Below are positions 1 to 7,973 of a DNA stretch of 64,000 nt, one piece after another. The stretch is from NCBI RefSeq assembly GCF_039872765.1, contig NZ_JBDPZC010000016.1:1-64000 (forward strand). The letters are read 5' to 3'. This DNA is from Roseateles_B flavus (GTDB lineage: Bacteria; Pseudomonadota; Gammaproteobacteria; Burkholderiales; Burkholderiaceae_C). Position 1 is the stretch's first letter. The number at the start of each line of letters is the position of its first letter. The notes beneath the pieces were generated by a model. That model saw nothing but the letters and a program-made list of their open reading frames with translations. It searched no databases and was not told the DNA's origin. Both the position numbers and the translations under genes were made by a program.

Positions 1-75
1 CTCTCCACGGTGCTCCAGCACCATGCGCACGGCACGCTCGCGGACTTCAGGGGAAAACTTCGGGGATTTCTTCAT
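1..75 (-). CDS. IS3-family transposase OrfA, N-terminus only
   Basis: The first 25 codons read MKKSPKFSPEVRERAVRM and continue off the left edge. This is the standard opening of the helix-turn-helix OrfA protein of IS3-family elements, which binds the IS ends and is joined to OrfB by programmed frameshifting. The ATG at position 75 lies just inside the terminal inverted repeat, as expected. Whether the element is intact cannot be judged from this window. Confidence 0.75.
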   Translation of the reverse strand, partial: MKKSPKFSPEVRERAVRMVLEHRGE

Positions 76-123
76 GGCTCCATTCTCTAGAGTTGGAGCC
101 TCCGCGAAAGCCGGGGCGATTCA
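1..123 (-). mobile_element. End of an IS3-family insertion sequence (truncated by window edge)
   Basis: Read on the minus strand, the element begins at about position 123 with TGAATCGCCCCGGC, which resembles the terminal inverted repeat of IS3-family elements of the IS222/IS1222 type. About 48 bases later an orfA start follows. Only the 5' end lies in the window, so the other end and the target duplication cannot be seen. Family placement comes from the repeat plus the OrfA N-terminus. Confidence 0.75.
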
Positions 124-461
124 GCCAGGCTGTGGAGCATTCCTTCGCTCAACGTACGCTGGGTGCCTGCAACGATCTCCATAACGGCCCTTTTTCTTGA
201 ATCACCTCAATCGGGCTCGCATTTCACTGAAGACGGGAACTGGGCGCTACTCACCTATTGTTCAGGTGCACGTTTGAGCGCGTGCTGCGTGTTGTGCACG
301 AAAGAGCTCGTCAACATCCCTCAAGCGGCCAGGTGGGCTCGCCGAAGAGGCTTCGTCAAGGCACCCTGCAAGGGTGCGGGCGCGTATCGCATCGCGTCGA
401 TGGCCCGCTGACAAGCAACGGTGTGGCAAGATGAGCGCCACCATGCACTTCCGCCTCTTTC
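124..461. other. Intergenic stretch, no gene seen
   Basis: Between the IS end and the next gene I see no ORF with family resemblance, no tRNA and no clear terminator. The short ORFs here are low-complexity shadows rich in Arg and Ser. Confidence 0.5.
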
Positions 462-1118
462 GTGCGATCCGACCTTCCGAAGTTGCTTGATCGTTCAGAT
501 CAACTTGCCGCGGCGCTTCGCCAGCTCACGTACTGCGAGTTGCTACCGACGACACTGCGCGAAGCGCTGGCATTTGGCCAAGCCCGCCACTGCATGGAGT
601 TGTCGGATGCGCAGCGGCTGCTGCTGCGGGCCGAGTTGGATGCGTCGGCCATGAGCCTCGTGAGGGTCCAGTTCGAATCCACAACACGGGCTTTGTGGCT
701 CTCCAGTGCGGCAACCGACCACCAGTTGCAGCGCTACACCTCGCCGACTCCCTCAAGCGAGTTGAAGAGCGCTCATCAGGGGCCCTCCGTCGACGACATG
801 CTGAAGGCCATGGGAGACGGGCCGGCCTCACACATCTCAGCAGTTCTGCGGGTGTTGAAGGAGGCCACCTGGCGCGCCATGAACCACTACAGCCATGCCT
901 CGCTCATTGCGGTTGCCCAGGCGAACCACCAGCCTCGAGATCCCTACCAGTTGGCTGGAGCACTACTCAACGCCAACGGGATGCTCATGATTGCCGCCAA
1001 CGTATCGATGATGTCGTCGCGGCACCTCTCGACCGCCGTGCTGCGGGCGGTCCAAGAGGAGTTTGCCAACTGCCTGCCCTTAACAAGCGGCACAGCCCAT
1101 ACGCAAGCTGCGACGTAG
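462..1118 (+). CDS. DUF6988-like hypothetical protein
   Basis: A 218-residue soluble protein with no signal peptide. Residues about 45-80 carry the pattern LVRVQFESTTRALWL followed by SAATDHQLQRY, which resembles the all-helical DUF6988 family (roughly 200 residues, unknown function, common in proteobacterial accessory regions). I place it there from memory of the pattern, not from a search. The start is GTG; no strong ribosome-binding site is visible, so the N-terminus may be off by some codons. It is isolated, between an IS end and a convergent minus-strand pair, which fits an accessory gene. Confidence 0.55.
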   Translation: MRSDLPKLLDRSDQLAAALRQLTYCELLPTTLREALAFGQARHCMELSDAQRLLLRAELDASAMSLVRVQFESTTRALWLSSAATDHQLQRYTSPTPSSELKSAHQGPSVDDMLKAMGDGPASHISAVLRVLKEATWRAMNHYSHASLIAVAQANHQPRDPYQLAGALLNANGMLMIAANVSMMSSRHLSTAVLRAVQEEFANCLPLTSGTAHTQAAT

Positions 1119-1147
1119 TGCCCCGCAGCGGCACGCGGCTACAGCCA

Positions 1148-1618
1148 TCAACAGAGTTCAATGGCACTCAGCGTTTGCTCAGTCCAAGGCAAGGCGTCAA
1201 CCACAGTGGCGAGCGCATGGAGGTTGCGATTCCAACCGTAGTCTTGGTGTTCAGCATCGACCAGCATGATGTTGCTGCGGGGCAATCCGAAGCGTACGCA
1301 CTGAGTTCCGCTGCGCGGACACACTTCCAGACGCCAGTCCCAACCTAGAGACACGCCAACGTGCGAATCGCTCCCGATCCACTCGGTGTAGCCGCCGATC
1401 CACGTCACGGATTCTCCATGACGCTCACTTGAAGAGCTTTTCTCATCCAATCCGGAGATGAGATGCGTGAATTCGACGGACAACAGATCGGTCAACGCCA
1501 TCCGCAGAAAGCCGTCAGGAGAGGAGGAAAGTACGGCTGGAGCCCCGAGCAACGGCGTCACCTTCTGACCATTATTTTTCGGACCTTCATCTTCCCATTC
1601 TCCGCCGGTATAGATCAA
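1148..1618 (-). CDS. DUF4902 protein next to a LuxR regulator
   Basis: The core, from about residue 36, reads DGFLRMALTDLL, then THLISGLDE, GGYTEWI and SLGWDWRLEV, and RFGLPRSNIMLVD. This pattern matches DUF4902 as I recall it, a small family found beside LuxR/LuxI quorum-sensing genes in Burkholderia and relatives. Function is unknown; a role modulating the neighbouring regulator is inference. The reading frame starts two codons after the luxR stop in the same frame, using a TTG at 1618. A downstream GTG or ATG could be the true start, since homologues begin close to DGFLRM. The two genes are surely co-transcribed. Confidence 0.65.
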   Translation of the reverse strand: MIYTGGEWEDEGPKNNGQKVTPLLGAPAVLSSSPDGFLRMALTDLLSVEFTHLISGLDEKSSSSERHGESVTWIGGYTEWIGSDSHVGVSLGWDWRLEVCPRSGTQCVRFGLPRSNIMLVDAEHQDYGWNRNLHALATVVDALPWTEQTLSAIELC

Positions 1619-1621
1619 GCC

Positions 1622-2320
1622 TCAGTCCAGCAAACGCAGCGCGACCGCTTTCGCGACCGCCGCCGTGCGGTTGATGGTGCCGAGCTTCTCTGCCGCGTTG
1701 CGGGTATGAAACTTCACCGTCGCCACAGCGATATCCATGATCAAAGACGTCTCGCTGAAGGTCTTTCCATAGGCGGCCCATCGCAGAACCTCACGTTCAC
1801 GGCCCGTCAGAGCAACGCTCCAGCGTGTCCAGAGAATCTTGCGAAAGCCCTGGTGTGCCATGCAGGCCAGCCACCGCATCTTGAACTCGTTCTCGACCAA
1901 CTCCTCCGCAGTCAATGCACCGCGATTGCGAGCCAACGTCAACAGCCCCCCAGTACCTTGACCATCCAGCACCGACTTCGCCCATCCCACGCGCAGGCCG
2001 GCATCTCGCGCATCGTTCCACAACTCCGGTGCCTGGACGAAAAGGTCGTCGCACCACAAGATGGGCTGGGAAGACCTGCGGCCGGCATGCACGGTAGGGT
2101 CAATGTCCAGATAGCTGTTGCGCGCGTAGTGCTGCTGCCATGTCGCGGGATAGCTGTTCAGCATGAAGGTTTTCGGGTTCATGGCAGGCACGGGAATGAG
2201 CATGCCGTAGGCGCAGTATTCGAAACCCAGGGCCTGGGCTGACTCTTGCACCGTTGCGAACAGTGCGTGCTCGCAATCGACCGCATCGATCTCCAGTAGT
2301 AGCTTGTCGGCCCAACTCAT
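1622..2320 (-). CDS. LuxR-family quorum-sensing type regulator (solo)
   Basis: A 232-residue regulator. Residues about 15-160 form an autoinducer-binding domain, with aromatic and acidic positions typical of the acyl-homoserine-lactone pocket (YCAYGMLIPV, WQQHYARNSYLDIDPTV). Residues about 165-230 are a GerE-type helix-turn-helix (LTGREREVLRWAAYGKT, VKFHTRNAAEKL). The ATG at 2320 follows GGAGG with five-base spacing and is preferred to the in-frame GTG at 2326. A DUF4902 gene follows directly. No luxI synthase is visible nearby, so this is a LuxR solo as far as the window shows. A dyad upstream (2359-2375) could be its operator. Confidence 0.88.
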   Translation of the reverse strand: MSWADKLLLEIDAVDCEHALFATVQESAQALGFEYCAYGMLIPVPAMNPKTFMLNSYPATWQQHYARNSYLDIDPTVHAGRRSSQPILWCDDLFVQAPELWNDARDAGLRVGWAKSVLDGQGTGGLLTLARNRGALTAEELVENEFKMRWLACMAHQGFRKILWTRWSVALTGREREVLRWAAYGKTFSETSLIMDIAVATVKFHTRNAAEKLGTINRTAAVAKAVALRLLD

Positions 2321-2358
2321 GGCCACCTCCGAACGTAGAACAACCGTGGAGTAGCGCG

Positions 2359-2375
2359 ACCACGTCTATCGTGGT
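2359..2375. promoter_or_regulatory. Dyad upstream of luxR, possible lux-type box
   Basis: ACCACG-TCTAT-CGTGGT is a perfect 6-5-6 inverted repeat about 40 bases upstream of the luxR start. Its spacing matches LuxR-dimer operators, although the half-sites differ from the classic lux box. Autoregulation is an inference. Confidence 0.35.
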
Positions 2376-2432
2376 GCCTTGCCGCCTGCTCTGATCCAGT
2401 GCGGGCGTGCACCGACAAAGCGACACTCCCTC

Positions 2433-3410
2433 TCATCCAGTGGCACGATACGGCGTCTGCGCGCCGGCGACCGGCGGGACAAATTCAGCATCCGTGAACA
2501 AATCAGTCATCAACTCAAATACATCCGGACGCCTGGGGAGCAGCTCTCGGACGGCTTGCTTCTCCGTGATACCAAGAATCAGACCAATCTGATCCTCATC
2601 AGCGCCGCGCGCATTCAAGCGAAATGCAATGGTGCGGCGCAGGGTCAGTGCCGATAGGCCGTGGATGTTGATACGTTTGAAAATCCGTCGGTAGGTGTCC
2701 AGCATCTGTCGGCACAGGTACCGCGAACGCCCCTCCTCCTCGTGACGCAGCACCGCATAGGGCTCTCCAGCATCGTTCAGGAAAATCCGCTCATCGGCCG
2801 CGTAGCCCCGATAGGGAAGCTCGCCGTCCGCGGCCCTGCCCTGCTGCTCAAGCCGGTGTGCGAGATAGGCATCGATCGCTCGGATGGCAGGCCTGCTGCC
2901 AAAGAACAGCGGCCTGTCTTTGCGGTTGACCGAGGCAGCCGCCCGCATGATGGAAGCTGCTCGCACGGATCCGTCTGCGTGGAGGTAGTCGGCGATCTCC
3001 AGGCGTGCGACCTCCAGCGGGCGAGCCCCCGTCGCAAGAACGATGTGGATGAGCGCCATGTCACGCAACGCAGTCGGGCTGCGTTGGCCAGCCCGGTTGA
3101 CGATCGTGCGTACGTCTGCAGCGGAGAGGATCAGAGGCGGCGTCGAGGGACGAGCCTCGCCTGCCTCAAAGCGCTCCAATGTCGCTTCCACTTCGCGTCT
3201 GAATTCTCGAAGCTTGTGGACATAGCCAGTCGCTTCCGGGTTGAGCCCGGCAATACCGACCTGTCGATGGAGCAACCTCGCGAGACGCTTCACCCGGTGC
3301 TCGATGGCCGTCCTGGTCAAGCCGTGGTTTGACGCCACATCGTCATAGGTGCTTCCTGCGAGCACCGCCCTCAGGACTGCGATAGACAAGCGGGTGGAAT
3401 CACTATGCAT
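2433..3410 (-). CDS. Tyrosine-recombinase-fold protein with degenerate active site
   Basis: A 325-residue protein. Residues about 13-47 look like a helix-turn-helix (YDDVASNHGLTRTAIEHRVK). The C-terminal half is phage-integrase-like: VLATGARPLEVARLEIADYL supplies the first catalytic Arg, and ALTLRRTIAFRLNARG corresponds to the HxxR box, with Thr in place of His. The region that normally reads GHxxxxxTxxYxH reads GITEKQAVRELLPRRPD and lacks a Tyr. It may therefore be catalytically weak or act as a DNA-binding protein. The start is the ATG at 3410 in preference to a TTG nine bases upstream. It is far from the conjugative block, so I do not call it the element's integrase. Confidence 0.65.
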   Translation of the reverse strand: MHSDSTRLSIAVLRAVLAGSTYDDVASNHGLTRTAIEHRVKRLARLLHRQVGIAGLNPEATGYVHKLREFRREVEATLERFEAGEARPSTPPLILSAADVRTIVNRAGQRSPTALRDMALIHIVLATGARPLEVARLEIADYLHADGSVRAASIMRAAASVNRKDRPLFFGSRPAIRAIDAYLAHRLEQQGRAADGELPYRGYAADERIFLNDAGEPYAVLRHEEEGRSRYLCRQMLDTYRRIFKRINIHGLSALTLRRTIAFRLNARGADEDQIGLILGITEKQAVRELLPRRPDVFELMTDLFTDAEFVPPVAGAQTPYRATG

Positions 3411-4025
3411 GGCTGGCAAACAGCGTGAGGTTTGACCTGAGCGCGATGCTCGTCCTTTGGAGCCGCACCCGACAGCGAAAGATCAGGACGAACACTGCCG
3501 AACTCGACACCAGTTCGGTTCCCATTCGCCACGTCGTTTGGCAAGTCCAATACTGCCCCTCCCCCGTAGGCACAGCTCAGCCAAGCCTTCATCCATCTCA
3601 TGCCGTTCTCCTCCAAGACGATGTGGCATCGCGCGCGGTCGGCGCAATGCTTGTCACCGATCAGTCCACTGCGTCGTACTGCAGCGGGACACCCGCAGGG
3701 TTGCGGGAAGCGGTCTCCCGCCGACCCTGCATACGTCTGCAGGCGCCTGCTCCACACCACGGGTCTGCACGCGCGATCCATGAGTACCGCAGCCCCGGTC
3801 CAGCGGGCGCGTGCTCTCCTGCATCGGTCACTGCTTGTGTGACTCGGTCTGAATCTGAGGTTCGAGGGGGATGTGCGCCTAGAGACCCAGACCGCCGCGT
3901 GCGGCGATTCGGGAACCTCGCAGCGGGTGCGCCTACTCCTAAGACGAGTGGCGGGATTGCTGCTTCACTGGGAGTTTCCCTAGCATCGAAGCGGAGCGTC
4001 CTCTAGTGACCCACCGCCAGAGGCC
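3411..4025. other. Intergenic stretch, no gene supported
   Basis: About 600 bases. ORFs exist in several frames but none has recognisable composition or motifs. I see no tRNA and no terminator with a T run. It may be decayed sequence. Confidence 0.45.
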
Positions 4026-4442
4026 TCAGGTTCTCCCAGCCACCTCCCCTAGGTGCCGCCATGCCAATGCCTGCGCCTCGTCTATGGTGGAGGTGGTCTC
4101 TACAGGGAGGCCGAAGAATGCAGCCAACTCGCCAGCTCGCGCATGGGCCTGCCGGCGCTCCCCCTCGTCAGGCTCGACGCTGATGAGGCCTTTGCATACG
4201 GAAGTCAGACGCCGCCTGTTGGCCTTGAACCAAATCATCCTGCGCTTTCCATCCTCCTGGCCTTCCTGCTCAGGGCGGCCCGCCGGGAAGAGCAGAACGA
4301 AGGGCTGCGGCTGCGCCGTCAGCGCATTCAGCTCTGCCTCCCATTGCACGGTGTAGCCCGGCGCGATGGCCTCGTTGCGCATGGTGATGATGGGGAATGC
4401 GGTGATGTCGAACACAGTGAATCTTCGAGGATCGAATTGCAT
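4026..4442 (-). CDS. Hypothetical protein divergent from an AraC regulator
   Basis: A 138-residue soluble protein beginning MQFDPRRFTVFDITAFPI, with PFVLLFPAGRPEQ and RRMIWFKANRRR in the middle and a C-terminal helix-rich tail. I do not recognise the family. The longer reading frame back to 4643 would run into the AraC gene's 5' end on the other strand, so the ATG at 4442 is the better start. It is transcribed divergently from the AraC gene with a 106-base AT-richer gap, an arrangement often seen when the regulator controls its neighbour. Confidence 0.55.
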   Translation of the reverse strand: MQFDPRRFTVFDITAFPIITMRNEAIAPGYTVQWEAELNALTAQPQPFVLLFPAGRPEQEGQEDGKRRMIWFKANRRRLTSVCKGLISVEPDEGERRQAHARAGELAAFFGLPVETTSTIDEAQALAWRHLGEVAGRT

Positions 4443-4548
4443 GGACCTGTCCAAAGAAGTGGAAGTAACGCGAGTGGAGCCGACAGTGTTGGACCGAACG
4501 GTGAAAATCAGATACCGTTGTTTTGACGAAAAATAATGAATTTGAAGC

Positions 4549-5370
4549 ATGCCCGACCTTGTCGAACCGTCTGCAGGAAAAGCGCAGAATCGAAACGAAC
4601 GCAGCGATGGCCCCGTGCTGATTGCCTTGAGAGGGGCGGACACCCCCGAGCATCAGTTCCGGCTGGGGACCCGCGAGTACGACTGGCACAGCCATATGCG
4701 CGGCCAAGTGTTCTGCGTGGACAGCGGGCTCGTGCACGTTCGCACGGTGGGCGGCTCGTGGCTGCTGCCACCCCATCGTGCAGGGTGGATCCCCCCCCGC
4801 GAGGCCATCAAGATCAGCGTCAGCGGGGTCATGAGCGGATGGACCGTGTTCATTGCGCCCGATGCTGCACGCGACCTGCCGGATCAACCCTGCGTCATTG
4901 GCGTCAGTGAATTGATGCTCGCACTGGTCCGCCGGGCCATCTCCTGGTCAAAACAGGACGTGTTGCACCCCACGCAGGCGCGCCTGGCGGCCGTCCTTCT
5001 CGACGAGATCCGCCAAGCTCCCCACGAACCTTTGCGCCTGCTCATGCCCGTTGACCGACGCCTGCTGCGCGTCGCCCGCCAAGTCCTGGAACAGCCGCAA
5101 GATACGCGCACCCTGCAGGCCTGGGCCGCGTGGGCGGGTCTTTCTCCTAGCGCTCTGTCGCGCCGGTTTGTGGCCGAGACGGGCAGCAGCTTCGCGCAGT
5201 GGCGCCAGCAGGCTCGCCTGACACATGGGCTGGAAATGCTGGCCAATGGCGTGCCGGTGGCCCACGTTGCGGACGCCCTGGGCTACGCTACTCCGAGCAA
5301 CTTCATCGCGATGTTCAGGCGCTGCTTCGGGGATTCGCCCGCCCGCTACTTCTCCAAGCGCCTGCATTGA
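4549..5370 (+). CDS. AraC-family transcriptional regulator
   Basis: A 273-residue regulator. The N-terminal half is a cupin-like sensor domain: YDWHSHMRGQVFCVDSG supplies the first cupin box and LLPPHRAGWIPP the second. The C-terminal about 100 residues hold two helix-turn-helix motifs (TLQAWAAWAGLSPSALSRRF and VAHVADALGYATPSNFIAMF), ending in GDSPARYF, the classic AraC signature. Layout and length match the NimR/YdeC-type subgroup. It is divergent from an unknown gene, which is its most obvious target. The ligand cannot be deduced. Confidence 0.9.
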   Translation: MPDLVEPSAGKAQNRNERSDGPVLIALRGADTPEHQFRLGTREYDWHSHMRGQVFCVDSGLVHVRTVGGSWLLPPHRAGWIPPREAIKISVSGVMSGWTVFIAPDAARDLPDQPCVIGVSELMLALVRRAISWSKQDVLHPTQARLAAVLLDEIRQAPHEPLRLLMPVDRRLLRVARQVLEQPQDTRTLQAWAAWAGLSPSALSRRFVAETGSSFAQWRQQARLTHGLEMLANGVPVAHVADALGYATPSNFIAMFRRCFGDSPARYFSKRLH

Positions 5371-5742
5371 GCCCCCAACGGTCGACTTACACAAAGTGGT
5401 GGCGGCAGGCCTTGAGTGCGAGAGCCCATCGGCGCGAGGTCCAGACCAACGCAGTCTCGGAGTGCTTGCGCCTGGTCATCAGGCGCTGATCGGCGCAGCG
5501 TCAGGCATCACGGACCATGACTGGCAAAGAAAAGCACCTCCGAACCCAGACCTCACTGAGAGATTTCGGAAAGTCTGCCAGCCCCCAGTGAGAGCCAGCC
5601 GCGAGGGGGCTACGCTCACTTGTGGGCCCCTACCCGAGCACATCGCCCCCCTTCCCGCGGCGTCCCGCAGAGAGCCTGGCACTTGCCGAGCGGCCCAAGC
5701 CCCTTCGCAAAAAAAGGGAACGCATCGCACCGTACGAGGCGC

Positions 5743-5767
5743 AAAAAAAACCCGGCCAGTGGCCGGG
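5743..5767 (-). terminator. Rho-independent terminator, minus strand
   Basis: On the minus strand CCCGGCC-ACT-GGCCGGG is followed at once by eight Ts (5743-5750). The stem is seven perfect GC pairs, so this is a textbook intrinsic terminator for a transcript coming from the right. Confidence 0.85.
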
Positions 5768-5855
5768 GTTGCAAAGCCTTTCCGCTGTCTTCACGCGAAG
5801 GCTCCTGCTCAGGGAGGAAAAAGCAGGGTGGCCCCATCGAGTACATGGTGACCAC
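5743..5855 (-). ncRNA. Putative small RNA with a CCUCCC hairpin loop
   Basis: Read on the minus strand, a TACACT -10-like hexamer (5862-5867) precedes about 110 bases that fold into three hairpins. The first has a six-pair stem (5822-5827 with 5804-5809) whose loop displays UUUUCCUCCCUG. The second pairs 5798-5802 with 5776-5780, plus an inner three-pair extension. The third is a strong terminator. A CCUCC loop is complementary to Shine-Dalgarno sequences and is used by several proteobacterial trans-acting sRNAs. The -35 box is weak and the start site is estimated. It could instead be the 3' end of the mRNA of the upstream membrane gene. Confidence 0.42.
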
Positions 5856-6062
5856 GGTGGCAGTGTACCGGAGAAGCCGTCCTTGCCCGGGAGCTGCGAA
5901 TGCCAATCGTTTGCAATTCTGCACAGAGCGAGGGGCCCGATCGCAGGCCCATCAGCACAGTCCAACGACGCCGGGCCCCGCAGGCGGAAGCAGTGGCAAC
6001 GCATCGCCTGAATCGCCGTGCCGGCCTCTGCAGGCACCAGAAGCACTGCCAAATCCATGAAG

Positions 6063-6458
6063 TCATCCCTTCGCCGCGGAGGCAGACTCAAGCCGATCCA
6101 AGTGCCGATTCCACAGCCGATACACCTGCCATGCGGCGAGCAGACCGACACTGCCAGACGCAATTTGGTCCCAGTCCAGCGAATAGCTGGAACGCGTGAG
6201 CTGGTCCTCCCAGAACTCGTAGCCGAAGTGCCATGTTGCCGTCAGACACCAGCCAATCCAGAAGGTCAGGCGCATGCCCCCCATCGCATAGATGGCGAAG
6301 GGCAGGAACAGCCCCAGCAGGAAGTGGGCAATGAAATAGTGCCTTGTGAAGTACAGGCCGATGGTTCCCTGCAGAATGACAACCATCAGGCAGCCTGCTG
6401 CAAAGAAACCCAGCGCAGCGTAGGAGGTTTTCTTTTCTCTTGGAGTAAGCGTGCTCAT
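6063..6458 (-). CDS. Small integral membrane protein of unknown function
   Basis: A 131-residue protein with about four membrane segments: AALGFFAAGCLMVVILQG, FIAHFLLGLFLPFAIYAMGG, LTFWIGWCLTATWHFG, and a weaker IASGSVGLLAAWQVYRLW. Charged residues flank the helices and a polar tail ends the protein. I do not recognise the family. It lies 225 bases beyond the end of the secretion operon on the same strand, so it may be a separate transcript. A terminator about 300 bases downstream (5743-5767) could serve it. Confidence 0.6.
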   Translation of the reverse strand: MSTLTPREKKTSYAALGFFAAGCLMVVILQGTIGLYFTRHYFIAHFLLGLFLPFAIYAMGGMRLTFWIGWCLTATWHFGYEFWEDQLTRSSYSLDWDQIASGSVGLLAAWQVYRLWNRHLDRLESASAAKG

Positions 6459-6683
6459 GAACCTACGCCCACCCCGCAGTGGGCGAAATCAGCAAAGGGG
6501 CGTCGCTGACCGCGGAACGGCAGGACAGGGATTTGACGCGAATTGTCCATCCCCTTGGTGCCGTGCCGACCAGTAGGGGCGGCCCGCGGCTCCCGCCCTG
6601 CACCCTGGCAACATGGAGTGCCGCCCACCTCCCTTGACCGGCAATGCGCAGGACCATCGACGCATTCGATCAGCGAGGGGCTT

Positions 6684-7118
6684 TCACCGAAGGCGAGTCG
6701 CCACAGAATCAGCCACTGCGAAGCAGAAGGACACCGGGACTTGCACGGCGCCAGCCTGCGCATGCGGCTTCACGCAGCGAATGCCGCCGTCGGGTGCGCG
6801 GATCATCTCCCAGTCCATCTGACTACTCAGCGGATTGGGATAGGGCTGCCGCAGGTGCCGGCGCGCAAACGGCACCCGCTTGTCGTCCAACAAATCATCA
6901 ATCGATCTGGGAAACGCCTTGACGCGCCCGGGAGTCGATTCGTAATAGCTACCAATGGCCTGGGCGTACTGCTGCCCAACCCACTCCAGTTGCACCTGCC
7001 GCTGCCTGCGCGCCGTAGTGCTCCAGACCTCGGAGGCAAGCGACAGGCCCAAGCCGATCAAGGCGACCGCCAGTAGCACGCCCAGGTAGGTGAATCCGCG
7101 CTGGCCGTTCATCGTCAC
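6684..7118 (-). CDS. Type II secretion pseudopilin-like protein
   Basis: The N-terminus MTMNGQRGFTYLGVLLAVAL is a prepilin leader: cleavage after the Gly preceding Phe, then a hydrophobic alpha-1 helix. However, the Glu usual at position 5 of the mature protein is replaced (FTYLGV), as in some minor pseudopilins. Residues about 55-110 (YYESTPGRVKAFPRSIDDLLDD, ending IRAPDGGIRCV) fit the minor GspG-like family. The last 25 residues look unlike that family. An alternative frame reads SQWLILWRLAFGES, closer to the usual ending, so a late frameshift is possible. It overlaps the previous gene by ATGA and is the last gene of the operon. Confidence 0.75.
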   Translation of the reverse strand: MTMNGQRGFTYLGVLLAVALIGLGLSLASEVWSTTARRQRQVQLEWVGQQYAQAIGSYYESTPGRVKAFPRSIDDLLDDKRVPFARRHLRQPYPNPLSSQMDWEMIRAPDGGIRCVKPHAQAGAVQVPVSFCFAVADSVATRLR

Positions 7119-7510
7119 CAGCTCGAATAGCTTGTGCCATCCCGCGCGCTTCCGGGCGCGCCGCTGTGCACATCCACGACTCCGCTCAGGCCATCCATCG
7201 CATCCTGGGTAAGCACCCAGGTGTCCGCCCGGTCCGTGATCGGATCCAGCGGGATGGCTCGCAAGTAGCGGGCCTCGACGAGCTGCTCCAAGCCCTGGGG
7301 CAAGCGCCCGGTGTCCGCCCGATGCTTGTCGATGGCCTCGCGCATGATCCGAAGGTCGGTGCGAAGCGCCGATTCCTTGGCCCGCTCCAGTGAATCAAAG
7401 TAGCGAGGCGCGGCCAGCGTGAGCAAGGCGGCGAGGATGGCCATGACCACCAGCAGCTCGACCAGCGTGAAGCCAGCCCTCAGCCCTTCACCAATCACTT
7501 TACCAGTCAC
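7115..7510 (-). CDS. GspG-like pseudopilin
   Basis: A 131-residue prepilin-type protein. The leader VTGKVIGEGLRAG is followed by FTLVELLVVMAILAALLTLA, with the key Glu at position 5. The body (SALRTDLRIMREAIDKHRAD, GRLPQGLEQLVEARYLRAIP, DPITD) is the GspG fold without an obvious calcium loop. The start is GTG at 7510, preceded by GGGAGG at good spacing, overlapping the upstream gene's TAA. The longer frame is a shadow of that upstream gene. It is one of four prepilin-like proteins in this operon and presumably builds the pseudopilus pushing substrate through the secretin. Confidence 0.82.
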   Translation of the reverse strand: MTGKVIGEGLRAGFTLVELLVVMAILAALLTLAAPRYFDSLERAKESALRTDLRIMREAIDKHRADTGRLPQGLEQLVEARYLRAIPLDPITDRADTWVLTQDAMDGLSGVVDVHSGAPGSARDGTSYSSW

Positions 7511-7967
7511 GATACGGCCTCCCATCCAGCCCCGAGCCTTCGGCCTTGGAATGGACATCGAACACATCACGCCCTGGCTTGGGATCATTGAAGGCGCTGT
7601 CATAGCTGCGAAGGGCCCAGGTATCGGCGGCATCCACGACCGCCGCCGAAGCCATCGGGTCACGGGGCAGGCGACGCAAGAAGACGAGTTTGCCCGCCAT
7701 GGGCATCTGAGCATTGACCGCGCCCTCGACCAGCACCTGCAGCGAAGGCGGATAGCCCGAGCCGCCGACCGGCCGGGCGACCAGCCCCGCATCGGAGGCA
7801 CGTTTGTAGGCGTCCAACGCAGTGCGTATCTCCCGCAGAGACCTGCGCAACTCTTCCTCCTGCGAACGCCGATGCGCGAGCTCCGCCAAGGGAAAGCCAA
7901 TGCTGGCCAGCACTGCCATGATGGCGACGACGACCAACAGCTCGATCAAAGAAAACCCGCGAGCCAT
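7500..7967 (-). CDS. GspG-like pseudopilin
   Basis: A 155-residue protein with a very short leader, MARG, then FSLIELLVVVAIMAVLASIG, so PilD/GspO-type peptidase cleavage after Gly4 is expected. The helical spine continues to about residue 60 (RRSLREIRTALDAYKRASD). The C-terminal region (YPPSLQVLVEG, FLRRLPRDPM, RDVFDVHS) matches GspG-type proteins. It begins seven bases after the secretin stop and overlaps the next pseudopilin start. No prepilin peptidase gene lies in the window; one must be encoded elsewhere. Confidence 0.85.
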   Translation of the reverse strand: MARGFSLIELLVVVAIMAVLASIGFPLAELAHRRSQEEELRRSLREIRTALDAYKRASDAGLVARPVGGSGYPPSLQVLVEGAVNAQMPMAGKLVFLRRLPRDPMASAAVVDAADTWALRSYDSAFNDPKPGRDVFDVHSKAEGSGLDGRPYRDW

Positions 7968-7973
7968 GGTCGA

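Larger units (their letters stand above)
5371..6062. other. Non-coding stretch holding a putative sRNA
   Basis: No protein gene is supported here. The middle holds a minus-strand promoter-like element, two hairpins and a terminator (annotated separately). The part at 5930-6060 translates in a minus frame to VPAEAGTAIQAM, which resembles a dispersed intergenic repeat I associate with Comamonadaceae genomes. That association is a recollection and needs a repeat search. Confidence 0.45.

Noticed and set aside
1463..2242. Long plus-strand ORF antisense to luxR
   Set aside because: Composition and lack of motifs mark it as a shadow of the LuxR and DUF4902 genes on the other strand.
2433..3410. 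Recombinase-like gene as the integrase of the conjugative element
   Set aside because: It lies over 22 kb from the block, beyond the secretion operon, and its active site is degenerate.
3371..3781. Minus-strand 136-residue ORF upstream of the recombinase gene
   Set aside because: No recognisable motif, atypical composition, and overlap with the recombinase start.
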